Notes: generated by a model from the sequence alone, not told the origin. Counted from the stretch's first letter, positions 38,585 to 47,309 are shown. The stretch: DNA of 64,000 nt from Laceyella tengchongensis (GCF_900182735.1 NZ_FXTU01000007.1:84153-148152), one strand, 5' to 3'. Program-made: numbers and translations.

Positions 38585-39532
38585 TTAATCAAACAGGGTG
38601 CTCACCGATTGCTCTTTGTGGACGCGCATGATCGCTTCGCCCATCAGGTTGGCCACGGACAACACTTTGATTTTATCCAATTGCTTGCTTTCCGACAGCG
38701 GAATGGTATCGGTGACCACCATTTCGGTGATATTGGATTCACGGATCCGATCGATGGCTGGACCGGAGAATACGGGATGCGTGCAACAGGTGTAAACTGC
38801 TTTCGCGCCGTATTCCAATAGGGCATTGGCCGCCAAGGTAATCGTTCCTGCCGTGTCGATGATGTCGTCGATGATGATCGCGGTTTTTCCTTTGACATCC
38901 CCCACGATATTCATCACTTCCGCCACGTTTGGCTCGGGACGGCGCTTGTCGATGATGGCGATAGGCGCTTCCAGACGCTCAGCCAACCGCCGCGCACGGA
39001 TTACGCCACCGTGGTCAGGGGACACGACAACGACATCCGTCAACCCTTTGCCTTTGAAATAATCGGCCAAAATCGGAACACCCACCAGATGATCGACTGG
39101 GATGTTGAAGAATCCTTGGATTTGGGTTGCGTGCAAATCCATCGTAATGACCCGGTCGGCACCGGCTGTTTCGATCAGGTTGGCCACTAGTTTGGCGGTA
39201 ATCGGATCACGGGCTCGCGCTTTGCGATCTTGGCGCGCATAGCCGTAATAAGGAATCACGACATTGATCGTGCCGGCGGAAGCACGACGCAAGGCATCAA
39301 CCATAACCAAGAGTTCCATCAGGTGTTGGTTGACCGGGTCGCATGTCGATTGGATTACATAGACGTCGGAACCGCGCACGCTGTCATCCAACTTAACATG
39401 AATCTCCCCGTCGCTAAATTTGCCGACATGGGCATTTCCCAACGGAATCCCGATATGATTGCAGATCGCCTGCGCCAAAACCGGATTCGAATTGCAACTA
39501 AACACTTGTAAGCGAGATGTTCTCTCTGACAT
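38585..39532 (-). CDS. prs: Ribose-phosphate pyrophosphokinase
   Basis: Makes PRPP from ribose 5-phosphate and ATP for nucleotide, His and Trp synthesis. 315 residues with FSDGEIHVKLDDSVRGSDVY, YYGYARQDRKARARDPITAK, VVVSPDHGGVIRARRLAERL and the PRPP loop AIIIDDIIDTAGTITLAA. ATG at 39532 lies 11 bases after GGAGG; the six-codon longer start lacks a ribosome site. Follows glmU by 18 bases. Confidence 0.96.
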   Translation of the reverse strand: MSERTSRLQVFSCNSNPVLAQAICNHIGIPLGNAHVGKFSDGEIHVKLDDSVRGSDVYVIQSTCDPVNQHLMELLVMVDALRRASAGTINVVIPYYGYARQDRKARARDPITAKLVANLIETAGADRVITMDLHATQIQGFFNIPVDHLVGVPILADYFKGKGLTDVVVVSPDHGGVIRARRLAERLEAPIAIIDKRRPEPNVAEVMNIVGDVKGKTAIIIDDIIDTAGTITLAANALLEYGAKAVYTCCTHPVFSGPAIDRIRESNITEMVVTDTIPLSESKQLDKIKVLSVANLMGEAIMRVHKEQSVSTLFD

Positions 39533-39550
39533 AACGAACCGTTCCTCCAT

Positions 39551-40936
39551 CTATTCGTTCTTAGAAAGCTTGTTTTTCAGTCTAGTAGCATAGTTTTCTT
39601 TGTTAGTCTGACGTTCTCGTGCAATCGCCAGCGCTTCTTCCGGCACATCTTGGGTAATCGTGGAGCCTGCCGCCACATAAGCGCCTTTTTCTACCCGAAC
39701 GGGAGCGACCAAGTTGACGTTGCAGCCGATAAACGCCCCATCTTCGATCACTGTTTTGTGTTTGCGAACCCCGTCGTAGTTGACCGTCACTACGCCGCAT
39801 CCGACATTCACGCCTTCTCCAACTTCGGCGTCCCCCACATAAGCCAGATGAGAAACTTTCGAGCCACGGCCCAACTTCACTTTTTTCAAGTCGACAAAAC
39901 AACCCACTTTGGTTTGTTCGCCCAGTTCGGTACCCGGACGGGCATAAACGTACGGCCCCACCGTCGCTTCTCCGGCAACGTGGCTTGCATCCATCACAGT
40001 GTAGCGAATGCGTACGCCATCTTCGACAATGACGTCGGTCAAATCAGCGTTAGGCCCAATGTGGCACCCTTCCCCAATGACCGTCCGCCCCCGCAAAAAG
40101 GTACCCGGCTCAATCACGGTGTCGGCGCCAATGACAACATCAGACTCAATGTAGGTGTTGTCCGGATCGATAATGGTGACGCCGTTTTTCATATGTTCGC
40201 GGAGTATGCGTGCCTGCATGAACTTCGCCGCCTGCGCCAACTGAATACGATCGTTGACACCCATGGCTTCATCGGCGTCGCCAATCACTTGAGCACCAAT
40301 CGTATGACCTTGTTCGCGTAAAATGGAAATCACATCAGGAAGGTAGTATTCACCTTGTGCATTATTATTATTGACTAATGAAAGAGTGGAAAACAGTTGT
40401 TGATTATCGAAACAATAAGTCCCTGTGTTGATCTCGTTAATCAACCGCTCTTCTTCTGTCGCGTCTTTGTGCTCCACAATCCGGTCAACCTGCCCGTCTT
40501 CCCGGCGCACAATGCGGCCGTATCCTGTCGGATCGTCTAACTTCGCCGTGAGGATGCTCGCCGCCGCTCCAGACGCGCGGTGGGTTTCAATGAGTTGGCT
40601 CAAAGTCTTGGCGGTGAAAAGTGGATGATCCCCGTTGAGGACGAGTGTGATGCCTTCTTTCCCCTTCAACAGCGATTCGGTCTGCATGACGGCATGCGCG
40701 GTGCCCAACTGCTCTTTCTGCTCCACAAACTGCACTTGTTCACCCAGATGCGCCTCTAAGCTCTCTTTCAAATGCCCCACAACCATGATGGTCTTCTTCG
40801 CGTCCAGCTGAGACAATTCTGCCAAAATGTGGTCAATCATCGGTTTGCCGCAGATGGAGTGAAGAACTTTATGTTTTTTGGACTTCATACGAGTTCCCTT
40901 GCCCGCAGCCAAAATCACAGCATAAATATGTTGCAT
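39551..40936 (-). CDS. glmU: Bifunctional UDP-GlcNAc pyrophosphorylase / GlcN-1-P acetyltransferase
   Basis: Makes UDP-GlcNAc for cell wall. 461 residues: uridyltransferase domain with LAAGKGTRMKSKKHKVLHSI at 10-29 and TLVLNGDHPLFT, and a left-handed beta-helix acetyltransferase domain of hexapeptide repeats (IGEGCHIGPNADLTDVIVED, GAFIGCNVNLVAPVRVEKGA). Between spoVG and prs as in Bacillus. Confidence 0.97.
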   Translation of the reverse strand: MQHIYAVILAAGKGTRMKSKKHKVLHSICGKPMIDHILAELSQLDAKKTIMVVGHLKESLEAHLGEQVQFVEQKEQLGTAHAVMQTESLLKGKEGITLVLNGDHPLFTAKTLSQLIETHRASGAAASILTAKLDDPTGYGRIVRREDGQVDRIVEHKDATEEERLINEINTGTYCFDNQQLFSTLSLVNNNNAQGEYYLPDVISILREQGHTIGAQVIGDADEAMGVNDRIQLAQAAKFMQARILREHMKNGVTIIDPDNTYIESDVVIGADTVIEPGTFLRGRTVIGEGCHIGPNADLTDVIVEDGVRIRYTVMDASHVAGEATVGPYVYARPGTELGEQTKVGCFVDLKKVKLGRGSKVSHLAYVGDAEVGEGVNVGCGVVTVNYDGVRKHKTVIEDGAFIGCNVNLVAPVRVEKGAYVAAGSTITQDVPEEALAIARERQTNKENYATRLKNKLSKNE

Positions 40937-41076
40937 GACAAAAAGCGCCCCCGTTTCTCAAAACTTCCTCCCTGAATATATCCCAAATACTTGGCCATTG
41001 CAACCAACCCAAGCCCGAACATATTTAAAATAAAAAAAGAACCATTATATAAGGATGAGAAACGACCGCGATGCAA

Positions 41077-41113
41077 TCAAAAAGCACTCAACCTTCAAGA
41101 GGATGAGTGCTTT
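41077..41113 (-). terminator. spoVG terminator
   Basis: Perfect 10-bp stem AAAGCACTCA/TGAGTGCTTT with a 13-base loop, then TTGATTGC on the minus strand. It separates spoVG from glmU, as in B. subtilis. Confidence 0.85.
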
Positions 41114-41132
41114 CCTGCAATCTCGTTTATTA

Positions 41133-41438
41133 TCAGGCATCCATGTGAACATGATGATCCAGTGATCCGTGCTCTGCTTCCAATTCTCCAGCGCGATGAT
41201 ATTCAGCCAACACAGCCGCCTCGATTTTTTCCCGGCTGAGTGGGGAGATTGGATGTGCGATATCACGAAACTCCCCGTCTGGCGTGCGCTTGGACGGCAT
41301 AGCGACAAACATGCCGTTATTGCCATCAATTACGCGGATATCATGCACCACAAATTCGCTATCAATCGTAATGGAAGCAATTGCACGCATACGACCTTCG
41401 CGATTTACTCTACGCAAACGAACATCAGTAATTTCCAC
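41133..41438 (-). CDS. spoVG: SpoVG regulator
   Basis: Small RNA/DNA-binding regulator affecting septation and many other traits. 101 residues: MEITDVRLRRVNREGRMRAI, VIDGNNGMFVAMPSKRTPDG and DIAHPISPLSREKIEAAVL are the family signature. Starts with GTG at 41438, AGGTGG 9 bases upstream. Driven by a sigma-H promoter. Confidence 0.96.
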   Translation of the reverse strand: MEITDVRLRRVNREGRMRAIASITIDSEFVVHDIRVIDGNNGMFVAMPSKRTPDGEFRDIAHPISPLSREKIEAAVLAEYHRAGELEAEHGSLDHHVHMDA

Positions 41439-41479
41439 CAGGTTCCACCACCTATTTCCAATGATGACTCAAAATACCT

Positions 41480-41504
41480 ATTCTAGATGGAAGAACCATT
41501 TCCT
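41480..41504 (-). promoter_or_regulatory. Sigma-H promoter of spoVG
   Basis: Minus strand AGGAAAT (41498-41504) and GAAT (41480-41483) with 14 bases between, the same arrangement as AGGATTT-14-GAAT of the B. subtilis spoVG promoter. Confidence 0.7.
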
Positions 41505-41537
41505 TCTATCGACAGTATTTTTATGGAATTTTTTTAC

Positions 41538-41915
41538 TTATCGTTTGCGAGCGATCACTTCCATTTCAATTAGCACATCTTTGGGCAACCGCGCCACTTC
41601 CACACAGGAACGGGCCGGTTTGTGCTCGTTGAAATATTCGGCGTAAATGCGATTGATGATTTGAAATTGGTTCATGTCCTTGATAAACAGGGTCGTCTTG
41701 ATCACATGGTTCAAATCACTGCCGGCAGCCAACAAGACAGCTTGGATGTTTTTCAGGACTTGGTGCGTCTGTTCTTCAATTCCTTCGCCCACCAATTCAC
41801 CAGCTGGTGTCAGCGGGATTTGACCCGATGTGAAGATCAGATCACCCATCTCCATCGCTTGCACATACGGACCGATCGCTTGTGGCGCATTGCTCGTTTC
41901 CACTTTTACCAACAT
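41538..41915 (-). CDS. ridA: RidA enamine/imine deaminase
   Basis: Hydrolyses reactive enamines released by PLP enzymes such as threonine dehydratase. 125 residues: TSNAPQAIGPYVQAMEMGDL, TSGQIPLTPAGELVGEGIEE and the substrate-binding Arg in PARSCVEVARLPKDVLIEME. ATG at 41915 lies 9 bases after AAGGAG. B. subtilis yabJ, between purR and spoVG. Confidence 0.95.
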   Translation of the reverse strand: MLVKVETSNAPQAIGPYVQAMEMGDLIFTSGQIPLTPAGELVGEGIEEQTHQVLKNIQAVLLAAGSDLNHVIKTTLFIKDMNQFQIINRIYAEYFNEHKPARSCVEVARLPKDVLIEMEVIARKR

Positions 41916-41931
41916 ATTCACACGCTCCTTA

Positions 41932-42747
41932 TCAATGAAATGCGTTGCCCGTTTCCACGCGAACCATTTTCTCTTTCACGTCGATGGCTGCCACTTGGGC
42001 CAGTGAGACATACTCTTCAACCAACCGCTCCTCCGCTGGCGCCTCCAACATCACCCCGACGCCAACCACTTCCGCCTTAAATTCCGTCAGCAAATCCATC
42101 ATGCCCCGTACCGTGCCACCCGCTTTCATAAAGTCATCGATGATCAACACGCGGGAACCTTCAGGCAAGCTGCGTTTGGACAATGACAACTGCTGCATGC
42201 GCCTACTGGACCCGGAAACGGTGTTCACCGTTACCACCGATCCTTCCGTAACCCGGTAATCATACCGAGCGATCACTACAGGAGCACGCAAGTACGAAGC
42301 CGTGGCGTAAGCGATGGGAATTCCTTTCGTTTCCACGGTCATCACCACATCAACCGGCTTTTCTGCAAACACTTTGGCAAAAATGCGGCCGATGTCATCA
42401 AGTAGCGTAGGGTCGCCCAAGAGATCCGACATATAGAGGAACCCCCCCGGCAAAATACGCTCTGGATTAGACAATTTCTCGCATAACCGGCCAATCACCT
42501 GAAGCGCGTTATCGTTGCTTATGCTCGGTATGTAGCGCACACCACCCGCCGCACCCGCAACCGTCTCCAATTTTCCGTTCCCTTCCGCTTCCAACACCTC
42601 GTGAATGATATCCAAATCCTCACTGATGGAAGATTTGGCCGCCTGGTATTGCTCAGCGAAGGTGGTAAGCGGAATCAAGCGGTACGGTTGCGTAAGCAAG
42701 TGCCGGGTGATGTCAACCAATCTGGCACTTCGTTTCCACTTTTCCAT
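41932..42747 (-). CDS. purR: Purine operon repressor PurR
   Basis: Represses purine synthesis genes; PRPP is the effector. 271 residues: winged-helix N-terminus (MEKWKRSARLVDITRHLLTQ, TFAEQYQAAKSSISEDLDII) and a phosphoribosyltransferase-like domain with VLIIDDFMKAGGTVRGM. GGAGG lies 6 bases before the ATG at 42747; the longer frame overlaps ispE. Confidence 0.96.
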   Translation of the reverse strand: MEKWKRSARLVDITRHLLTQPYRLIPLTTFAEQYQAAKSSISEDLDIIHEVLEAEGNGKLETVAGAAGGVRYIPSISNDNALQVIGRLCEKLSNPERILPGGFLYMSDLLGDPTLLDDIGRIFAKVFAEKPVDVVMTVETKGIPIAYATASYLRAPVVIARYDYRVTEGSVVTVNTVSGSSRRMQQLSLSKRSLPEGSRVLIIDDFMKAGGTVRGMMDLLTEFKAEVVGVGVMLEAPAEERLVEEYVSLAQVAAIDVKEKMVRVETGNAFH

Positions 42748-42787
42748 GCCTAACCTCCGAAGTCCTAATATTCTTGATCGAAATATA

Positions 42788-43678
42788 TCATTTTGTTCGG
42801 ACATCATCAAGCACACTTTCGCGGCGGACGCCCAACATCCTGACGGCAAACACTTGCTGGCAAAACCCCCGCAAACTGTTTACCATTCTGACAGCGCGCG
42901 ATTCTTGCTTCACCAGCGCAAACACTGTGGGGCCACTACCTGACATCAACACCCCATCCGCCCCGAACCGCAACATTCTTTCCTTTAATTGTCGCACGTC
43001 CTCATGCATGTCCATCGTCACCGGCTCCAACACATTTCCCAAGTGACGAATAATCCCTTCATAATCCCGCTTCTTCACCGCTTCGATCATGCGACTCGTC
43101 TGCGGATGGTCAGTGATGGCATGAACCCGTAACTTCCCGAACACATCCGCCGTGGACACCCCATGATTGGGTTTAGCGAGGACGACCCAACATGTCGGCG
43201 GAGCAGGCAAGGCGGTCAACACCTCTCCTCGCCCTTGGGCCAACGCCGTGTTGGAATAAACGCAGAAAGGCACATCCGAGCCGATCTCCGCACCGATCTC
43301 AGCCAACTCCGCATCGCTCAGGCCCAATCCCCACAGCCGGTTGCATCCGCGCAAAGTGGCCGCCGCATCACTGCTTCCACCTGCCAAACCAGCCGCCACC
43401 GGAATCCTTTTATCTATATAAATATGTACCCCTTTATCGCATCCGGTCTTTTCTTTTAATAACGCCGCCGCTCGGAAAGCCAGATTGCGTTCATCTTGGG
43501 GGACCAAACCAGAACTCGATTCCAATGTGATCGACTTGTTTGTTTGATATAAGTCGATACGATCAAATAAATCGACCGTGGTCATAACCATCTCTAATTC
43601 ATGGTAACCATCCGGCCTTTTGAAGAGCGCATCCAGTGTTAAATTGATTTTTGCTGGTGCCTTCTCGGATACAAACAA
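42788..43678 (-). CDS. ispE: 4-diphosphocytidyl-2-C-methyl-D-erythritol kinase
   Basis: GHMP kinase of the MEP isoprenoid pathway. 296 residues: APAKINLTLDALFKRPDGYH at the N-terminus, ATP loop PVAAGLAGGSSDAAATLRG and C-terminal DGVLMSGSGPTVFALV. Between sspF and purR, as in B. subtilis. Confidence 0.96.
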   Translation of the reverse strand: MFVSEKAPAKINLTLDALFKRPDGYHELEMVMTTVDLFDRIDLYQTNKSITLESSSGLVPQDERNLAFRAAALLKEKTGCDKGVHIYIDKRIPVAAGLAGGSSDAAATLRGCNRLWGLGLSDAELAEIGAEIGSDVPFCVYSNTALAQGRGEVLTALPAPPTCWVVLAKPNHGVSTADVFGKLRVHAITDHPQTSRMIEAVKKRDYEGIIRHLGNVLEPVTMDMHEDVRQLKERMLRFGADGVLMSGSGPTVFALVKQESRAVRMVNSLRGFCQQVFAVRMLGVRRESVLDDVRTK

Positions 43679-43813
43679 ACTCGTTCCCCCTATTCTCTCC
43701 TGCTATGTATTCTTCATTGTGACGTGAACCGCGGCAAATTTGCAATATGAACTTAAAGATTTTCCTTATTTTATCATGAACCGATTTTTCCTTAAGCAAA
43801 CTCGGTCTAAAAT

Positions 43814-43845
43814 AAAAAGCCCAAGAGGCAACCCTCTTGAGCTTC
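43814..43845 (-). terminator. sspF terminator
   Basis: Stem AGC-CAAGAGG with CCTCTTG-GCT (one G-T pair) and a 4-base loop, followed on the minus strand by TTTTATTTTAG, 10 bases after the sspF stop. Confidence 0.85.
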
Positions 43846-43854
43846 AAACCCTTC

Positions 43855-44034
43855 CTATCTTGAATCTTTGTTCACCAGCTGTGCTTCAGCCAGTTGGATC
43901 GCCCGTTTAACCATGTTGCCGGCGTCACGCGCCTTGATTCCTCCCCAACCTTCACGTTGAACGACATCATAAAAACCAAGTTCTTTCGCCAACTCCACTT
44001 TCAACTCTTCCGACATGACACCTCGACGAGCCAT
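43855..44034 (-). CDS. sspF: Small acid-soluble spore protein SspF
   Basis: Alpha/beta-type SASP-related DNA-binding spore protein, 59 residues: ARRGVMSEELKVELAKELGF then YDVVQREGWGGIKARDAGNM, VKRAIQLAEAQL. The motif GxI-ARDAGxMVKRAI is the SspF signature. ATG at 44034 has GGAGG 9 bases upstream; stop TAG at 43855. Present between veg and ispE as in B. subtilis, with own terminator and a sigma-G-like promoter. The germination protease site Glu-Ile/Phe-Ala of classical SASPs is not visible. Confidence 0.93.
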   Translation of the reverse strand: MARRGVMSEELKVELAKELGFYDVVQREGWGGIKARDAGNMVKRAIQLAEAQLVNKDSR

Positions 44035-44080
44035 GTGACGATCCCTCCTTGTGGATTCAAGAATCCGGCTAGGGTAGAGG

Positions 44081-44109
44081 TAGTATATCCAACAAATGGC
44101 TCTTTATGT
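44081..44109 (-). promoter_or_regulatory. Sigma-G/F-like promoter of sspF
   Basis: Minus strand ACATA (44105-44109), 17 bases, TATACTA (44081-44087), each one base away from the forespore consensus. The gene class fits forespore expression. Confidence 0.45.
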
Positions 44110-44129
44110 AAACGCTTTCAGCCCACGGT

Positions 44130-44155
44130 AAAAAAAGAACACATCAACTGTGTTC
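44130..44155 (-). terminator. veg terminator
   Basis: Perfect 7-bp stem GAACACA/TGTGTTC with a 5-base loop, then TTTTTTT on the minus strand, just after the veg stop. Confidence 0.9.
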
Positions 44156-44158
44156 CAT

Positions 44159-44440
44159 TTATTGCGTTGCTTTCACATATTTTACTTGAATCTGCTCACT
44201 CTCCGCCGGATAGACGGTCAGTTCCACAGACTCAGTCAATATATCAGCGTAACTATAAGAAACACGGCTAAAAGCATGGTCTTCGTCTAATTTGACAACG
44301 AACACGGATGGATAAGTCTCTTCCAAAATCCCTGTCCGTTCTATAGTCTTGCGACGCCCACTATTGGCGCGCAGACGAATTTTCTCCCCAATGTAGCCAT
44401 CCAGAGTGCATTTAATCTCTGTAAGCGCGTTTTTGCCCAT
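44159..44440 (-). CDS. veg: Veg protein (biofilm-related, DUF1021)
   Basis: Very strongly expressed small protein of Firmicutes; in B. subtilis it stimulates biofilm genes through SinR. 93 residues: DGYIGEKIRLRANSGRRKTI, ERTGILEETYPSVFVVKLDE, FSRVSYSYADILTESVEL. GAGGTGG lies 7 bases before the ATG. Preceded by two consensus promoters. Confidence 0.95.
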   Translation of the reverse strand: MGKNALTEIKCTLDGYIGEKIRLRANSGRRKTIERTGILEETYPSVFVVKLDEDHAFSRVSYSYADILTESVELTVYPAESEQIQVKYVKATQ

Positions 44441-44465
44441 TGGTCGACCACCTCACTTATAGAAG

Positions 44466-44494
44466 ATTATACTACAAGCAGGTCGCAAAGTCAA
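44466..44494 (-). promoter_or_regulatory. veg promoter, proximal
   Basis: Minus strand TTGACT (44489-44494), 17-base spacer, TATAAT (44466-44471): near-perfect sigma-A promoter about 20 bases before the veg ribosome site. Confidence 0.9.
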
Positions 44495-44501
44495 ATTAGG
44501 T

Positions 44502-44531
44502 ATTATAGCAGGGAGACAAACAATCTGTCAA
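44502..44531 (-). promoter_or_regulatory. veg promoter, distal
   Basis: Minus strand TTGACA (44526-44531), 18-base spacer, TATAAT (44502-44507), immediately upstream of the proximal one. Confidence 0.85.
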
Positions 44532-44560
44532 CGGGTACCTTGTACATTTTTTGACCCTTT

Positions 44561-45034
44561 TTACTTCGTGAAGCGGTCGGCCACCGCACTGGCGGCAAAA
44601 GATTCCGGCTTGATTTTTGCCGTATACCCAACAGCGGTCACCCAGCCCACCACTTCTTGAATCAGCTTTCTCGTCTCACCTTGCTGCCCCACATCTAGGT
44701 GAATTTCCATTGGAATGTTCACGCCGAAGCCGAAAAAGCCCTTTTCCTTCAACAACTCGACAAACTCCAGACTGTACTCGGTCTCACGGTAGATCCGATA
44801 GCGCAATTCCCGCATCGCTTTGTGACGCTTCTTCGTATAATAAAAGATCGCACCCTTTCCAATCCGCTGTACGATGATGGCCGTCACAAAGATCGTTTCT
44901 TTTTCCCGCGTTTGCGAATCGGTGCCGATAACGATTTTGTAATTTGCCGTTGGCTCTTCATGGATATACGCTTGAATATCAGATATCATCTGCGCCAAGC
45001 TACGCCGTCCATGACGGGGATGGAAAAAGTTCAC
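44561..45034 (-). CDS. YkuK-type ribonuclease H-like protein (DUF458)
   Basis: 157 residues of the YkuK family, an RNase H-fold group of unknown function. Features: KIVIGTDSQTREKETIFVTA with the first Asp, HKAMRELRYRIYRETEYSLE, VNIPMEIHLDVGQQGETRKL and VVGWVTAVGYTAKIKPESFA. In B. subtilis ykuK is elsewhere; here the gene occupies the place of yabG (spore-coat protease) between rsmA and veg. It has no close terminator, and 43 bases separate it from the rsmA stop. Confidence 0.85.
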   Translation of the reverse strand: MNFFHPRHGRRSLAQMISDIQAYIHEEPTANYKIVIGTDSQTREKETIFVTAIIVQRIGKGAIFYYTKKRHKAMRELRYRIYRETEYSLEFVELLKEKGFFGFGVNIPMEIHLDVGQQGETRKLIQEVVGWVTAVGYTAKIKPESFAASAVADRFTK

Positions 45035-45077
45035 GGAATACCCTCCATCGGATCAGATTTTGATTCCGAGAGGCGTG

Positions 45078-45959
45078 TCACGATAGAGCTGTCAGTTTTT
45101 GGTCGATTACTTCAACGAGTGTAGCAAATTCTTCTAGATTTAGTGTTTCTCCGCGCCGCTTCGGATCAATGCCGGCTTCGTTCAACCACGCTTCCACCTG
45201 GTGTTTGTCCACTCGCGCAAACAGGGTGGCATGTAGCGTGTTCAATAACGTTTTGCGCCGTTGCGCAAATGAAGCCCTTACGATTTTGAAGAACAATTCC
45301 TCATTCTTCACCTCGACCGCTGGACGTTCACGCAATGTCAAACGCGCCACAGCGGAATCTACCTGGGGTCGGGGGACAAACACATGGCTGGGCACTTTGG
45401 CCACTTCCTCCGCTTCAGCAAAATATTGAACCAGCACCGACAGCGAACTGTAATCCTTGGTGCCCGGCTTGGCCGCCAGCCGGTCGGCCACTTCTTTCTG
45501 GATCATGATGACGATGTTGGTCAGCGGGTACCGTTCCGTCAGTAACCGGATCAAAATGGGGGAAGTGACATAATAAGGGAGGTTGGCAACCACATGGAGC
45601 GTTTTCATGTCCCGCATATGCTCTTGAATCACCGCCCCCAAATCGACTTCCAACGCATCCCCATGAATTATTTCCACGTGAGGTTGATGTTGAAACAACT
45701 CTTTCAACACCGGAACCAAACGCTGATCCAATTCCACCGCCACAACTTTGCCTGCCTGCTCGGCCAACCGCTCGGTCAGAGCACCGATCCCCGGACCGAT
45801 CTCGATCACTCCAGAATCTTTATTAAGCTCGGCCGCGCGTATAATTTTACTCAATACATGGGAATCCGTGAGGAAGTTTTGGCCCAAGCTCTTTTTCAAT
45901 TTCAAGCCGTAGGCGTTCAACAGCTCCCTTGTTCTGGCTGATATCGGTTTATGATTCAT
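45078..45959 (-). CDS. rsmA: 16S rRNA dimethyladenosine transferase
   Basis: Dimethylates A1518 and A1519 of 16S rRNA. 293 residues: KKSLGQNFLTDSHVLSKIIR, SAM loop VIEIGPGIGALTERL, and NLPYYVTSPILIRLL. ATG at 45959 overlaps the end of rnmV, with AAGGA 8 bases upstream; the longer frame to 46052 lies inside rnmV. Confidence 0.96.
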   Translation of the reverse strand: MNHKPISARTRELLNAYGLKLKKSLGQNFLTDSHVLSKIIRAAELNKDSGVIEIGPGIGALTERLAEQAGKVVAVELDQRLVPVLKELFQHQPHVEIIHGDALEVDLGAVIQEHMRDMKTLHVVANLPYYVTSPILIRLLTERYPLTNIVIMIQKEVADRLAAKPGTKDYSSLSVLVQYFAEAEEVAKVPSHVFVPRPQVDSAVARLTLRERPAVEVKNEELFFKIVRASFAQRRKTLLNTLHATLFARVDKHQVEAWLNEAGIDPKRRGETLNLEEFATLVEVIDQKLTALS

Positions 45960-46521
45960 CGACTGCATCCTTTCCCACACGTTCCAATGCTTGGAATAGC
46001 TCTTCTCTAGTAATGCACAGCACTTGTAAACGGCGATAAAATTGCTTGGCATTGCCGTACCCGATGCCGAGCAACTCTGCGATCTCCCGCCTTAGCTCGC
46101 TGGAAGCAGGCTGTCCCACAAACCCCAGCTCAATGTATTCTTCCCAAGTAAGAGGAGGTTCATCACGCGGGTCCGCCCATTCGGTGCGAACAGACCCTAG
46201 CGCTGCCCTGATGGCGTCTGGGCTAGCATGCTCCACCCCGATCTTTCGTTTGCCGCGAGCCTCGTGCTGGGCCAAGAAAGCGTGCTTGACCCCTTCTATT
46301 TCCCGAGAAATAATGCGGCGAATCCGCTCGCCCGCATGATCGGGATCAGTAAACACAATCACGCCCCGGCTCGCCTGGGCCCGCTTGATCTGCGCCAAGA
46401 CTTCCTCTCCAATCGCCGATCCCCGCGTCTCAATGGTGTCCGCATCCAGCGCTCGCTTGACTGCCAAGGTGTCGTTTCGCCCTTCAACAACAATGACTTC
46501 TTTCAATTTCGCACTTGCCAA
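45949..46521 (-). CDS. rnmV: Ribonuclease M5
   Basis: Matures 5S rRNA. 190 residues: Toprim domain with VIVVEGRNDTLAVKRAL and GVIVFTDPDHAGERIRRII, and a C-terminal region for 5S/L18 binding. 18 bases separate it from tatD; yabE, which lies between them in B. subtilis, is missing. Confidence 0.95.
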   Translation of the reverse strand: MASAKLKEVIVVEGRNDTLAVKRALDADTIETRGSAIGEEVLAQIKRAQASRGVIVFTDPDHAGERIRRIISREIEGVKHAFLAQHEARGKRKIGVEHASPDAIRAALGSVRTEWADPRDEPPLTWEEYIELGFVGQPASSELRREIAELLGIGYGNAKQFYRRLQVLCITREELFQALERVGKDAVDES

Positions 46522-46538
46522 TGACTGTACCTCTTTCT

Positions 46539-47309
46539 TTACGGCAACTTAAACAACCGTTTTGCATTCTCCTGTGTGGCTTGAGCCAACTCCTCAAAAG
46601 TTATGCCCCTAAGCTCCGCAATCGCCTCAGCCACCAATCGCACATACCCGGTTTCGTTCCGTTTGCCCCGGTAAGGGTGTGGCGCAAGATATGGGCAATC
46701 CGTTTCCAACAACAGCCGATCCAAGGGGACGTTCCGGGCAATTTCTTTAGGCAATGTGGCGGTTTTGAATGTGACGGGACCACCCAATCCAATCATGAAG
46801 TTAAGCTGCAAGCATTCCTCCATTATCGCCAAATCCCCACTAAAGCAGTGCATGACTCCGCCCACTTCGTCTGCCCCCTCTTCCTTGAGGATTCTCACTA
46901 CATCTTCGTGGGCATCGCGGTCATGAATGATGATGGGATAGCCTGTATCGCGGGCGATGGCAATCTGTCTGCGGAACACTTCCGCCTGCACATCGCGCGG
47001 CGAGTTGTCCCAATAATAATCCAATCCCATTTCCCCCAACGCCACCACTTTGGGATGCTGGGTCAATTCTCGAATCCAAGCTAAATCTTCCTCTGTGCAA
47101 TCTTTGGCGTCATGCGGATGCCAACCAACTGCCGCGTAAATGAAATCATACGCTTCCGCCAATTCCAAGGTCGTGCGGATCGTTTCACGGTTGTAACCGA
47201 CATTGACAATCGTCTGTACACCGAATTCTTCACGCGCCCGTCGGATCACTTGGTCGCGATCGTCCGCAAACTTCGGATCGTTAAGATGAGCATGGGTGTC
47301 AAACAACAT
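46539..47309 (-). CDS. tatD: TatD-family metal-dependent deoxyribonuclease
   Basis: 256-residue TIM-barrel hydrolase: metal motif MLFDTHAHLNDPKF, VALGEMGLDYYWDN, IIIHDRDAHEDVV, GGVMHCFSGD and LETDCPYLAPHPYRGKRNE. Same place as B. subtilis yabD. Probably a 3'-5' exonuclease. Confidence 0.95.
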   Translation of the reverse strand: MLFDTHAHLNDPKFADDRDQVIRRAREEFGVQTIVNVGYNRETIRTTLELAEAYDFIYAAVGWHPHDAKDCTEEDLAWIRELTQHPKVVALGEMGLDYYWDNSPRDVQAEVFRRQIAIARDTGYPIIIHDRDAHEDVVRILKEEGADEVGGVMHCFSGDLAIMEECLQLNFMIGLGGPVTFKTATLPKEIARNVPLDRLLLETDCPYLAPHPYRGKRNETGYVRLVAEAIAELRGITFEELAQATQENAKRLFKLP

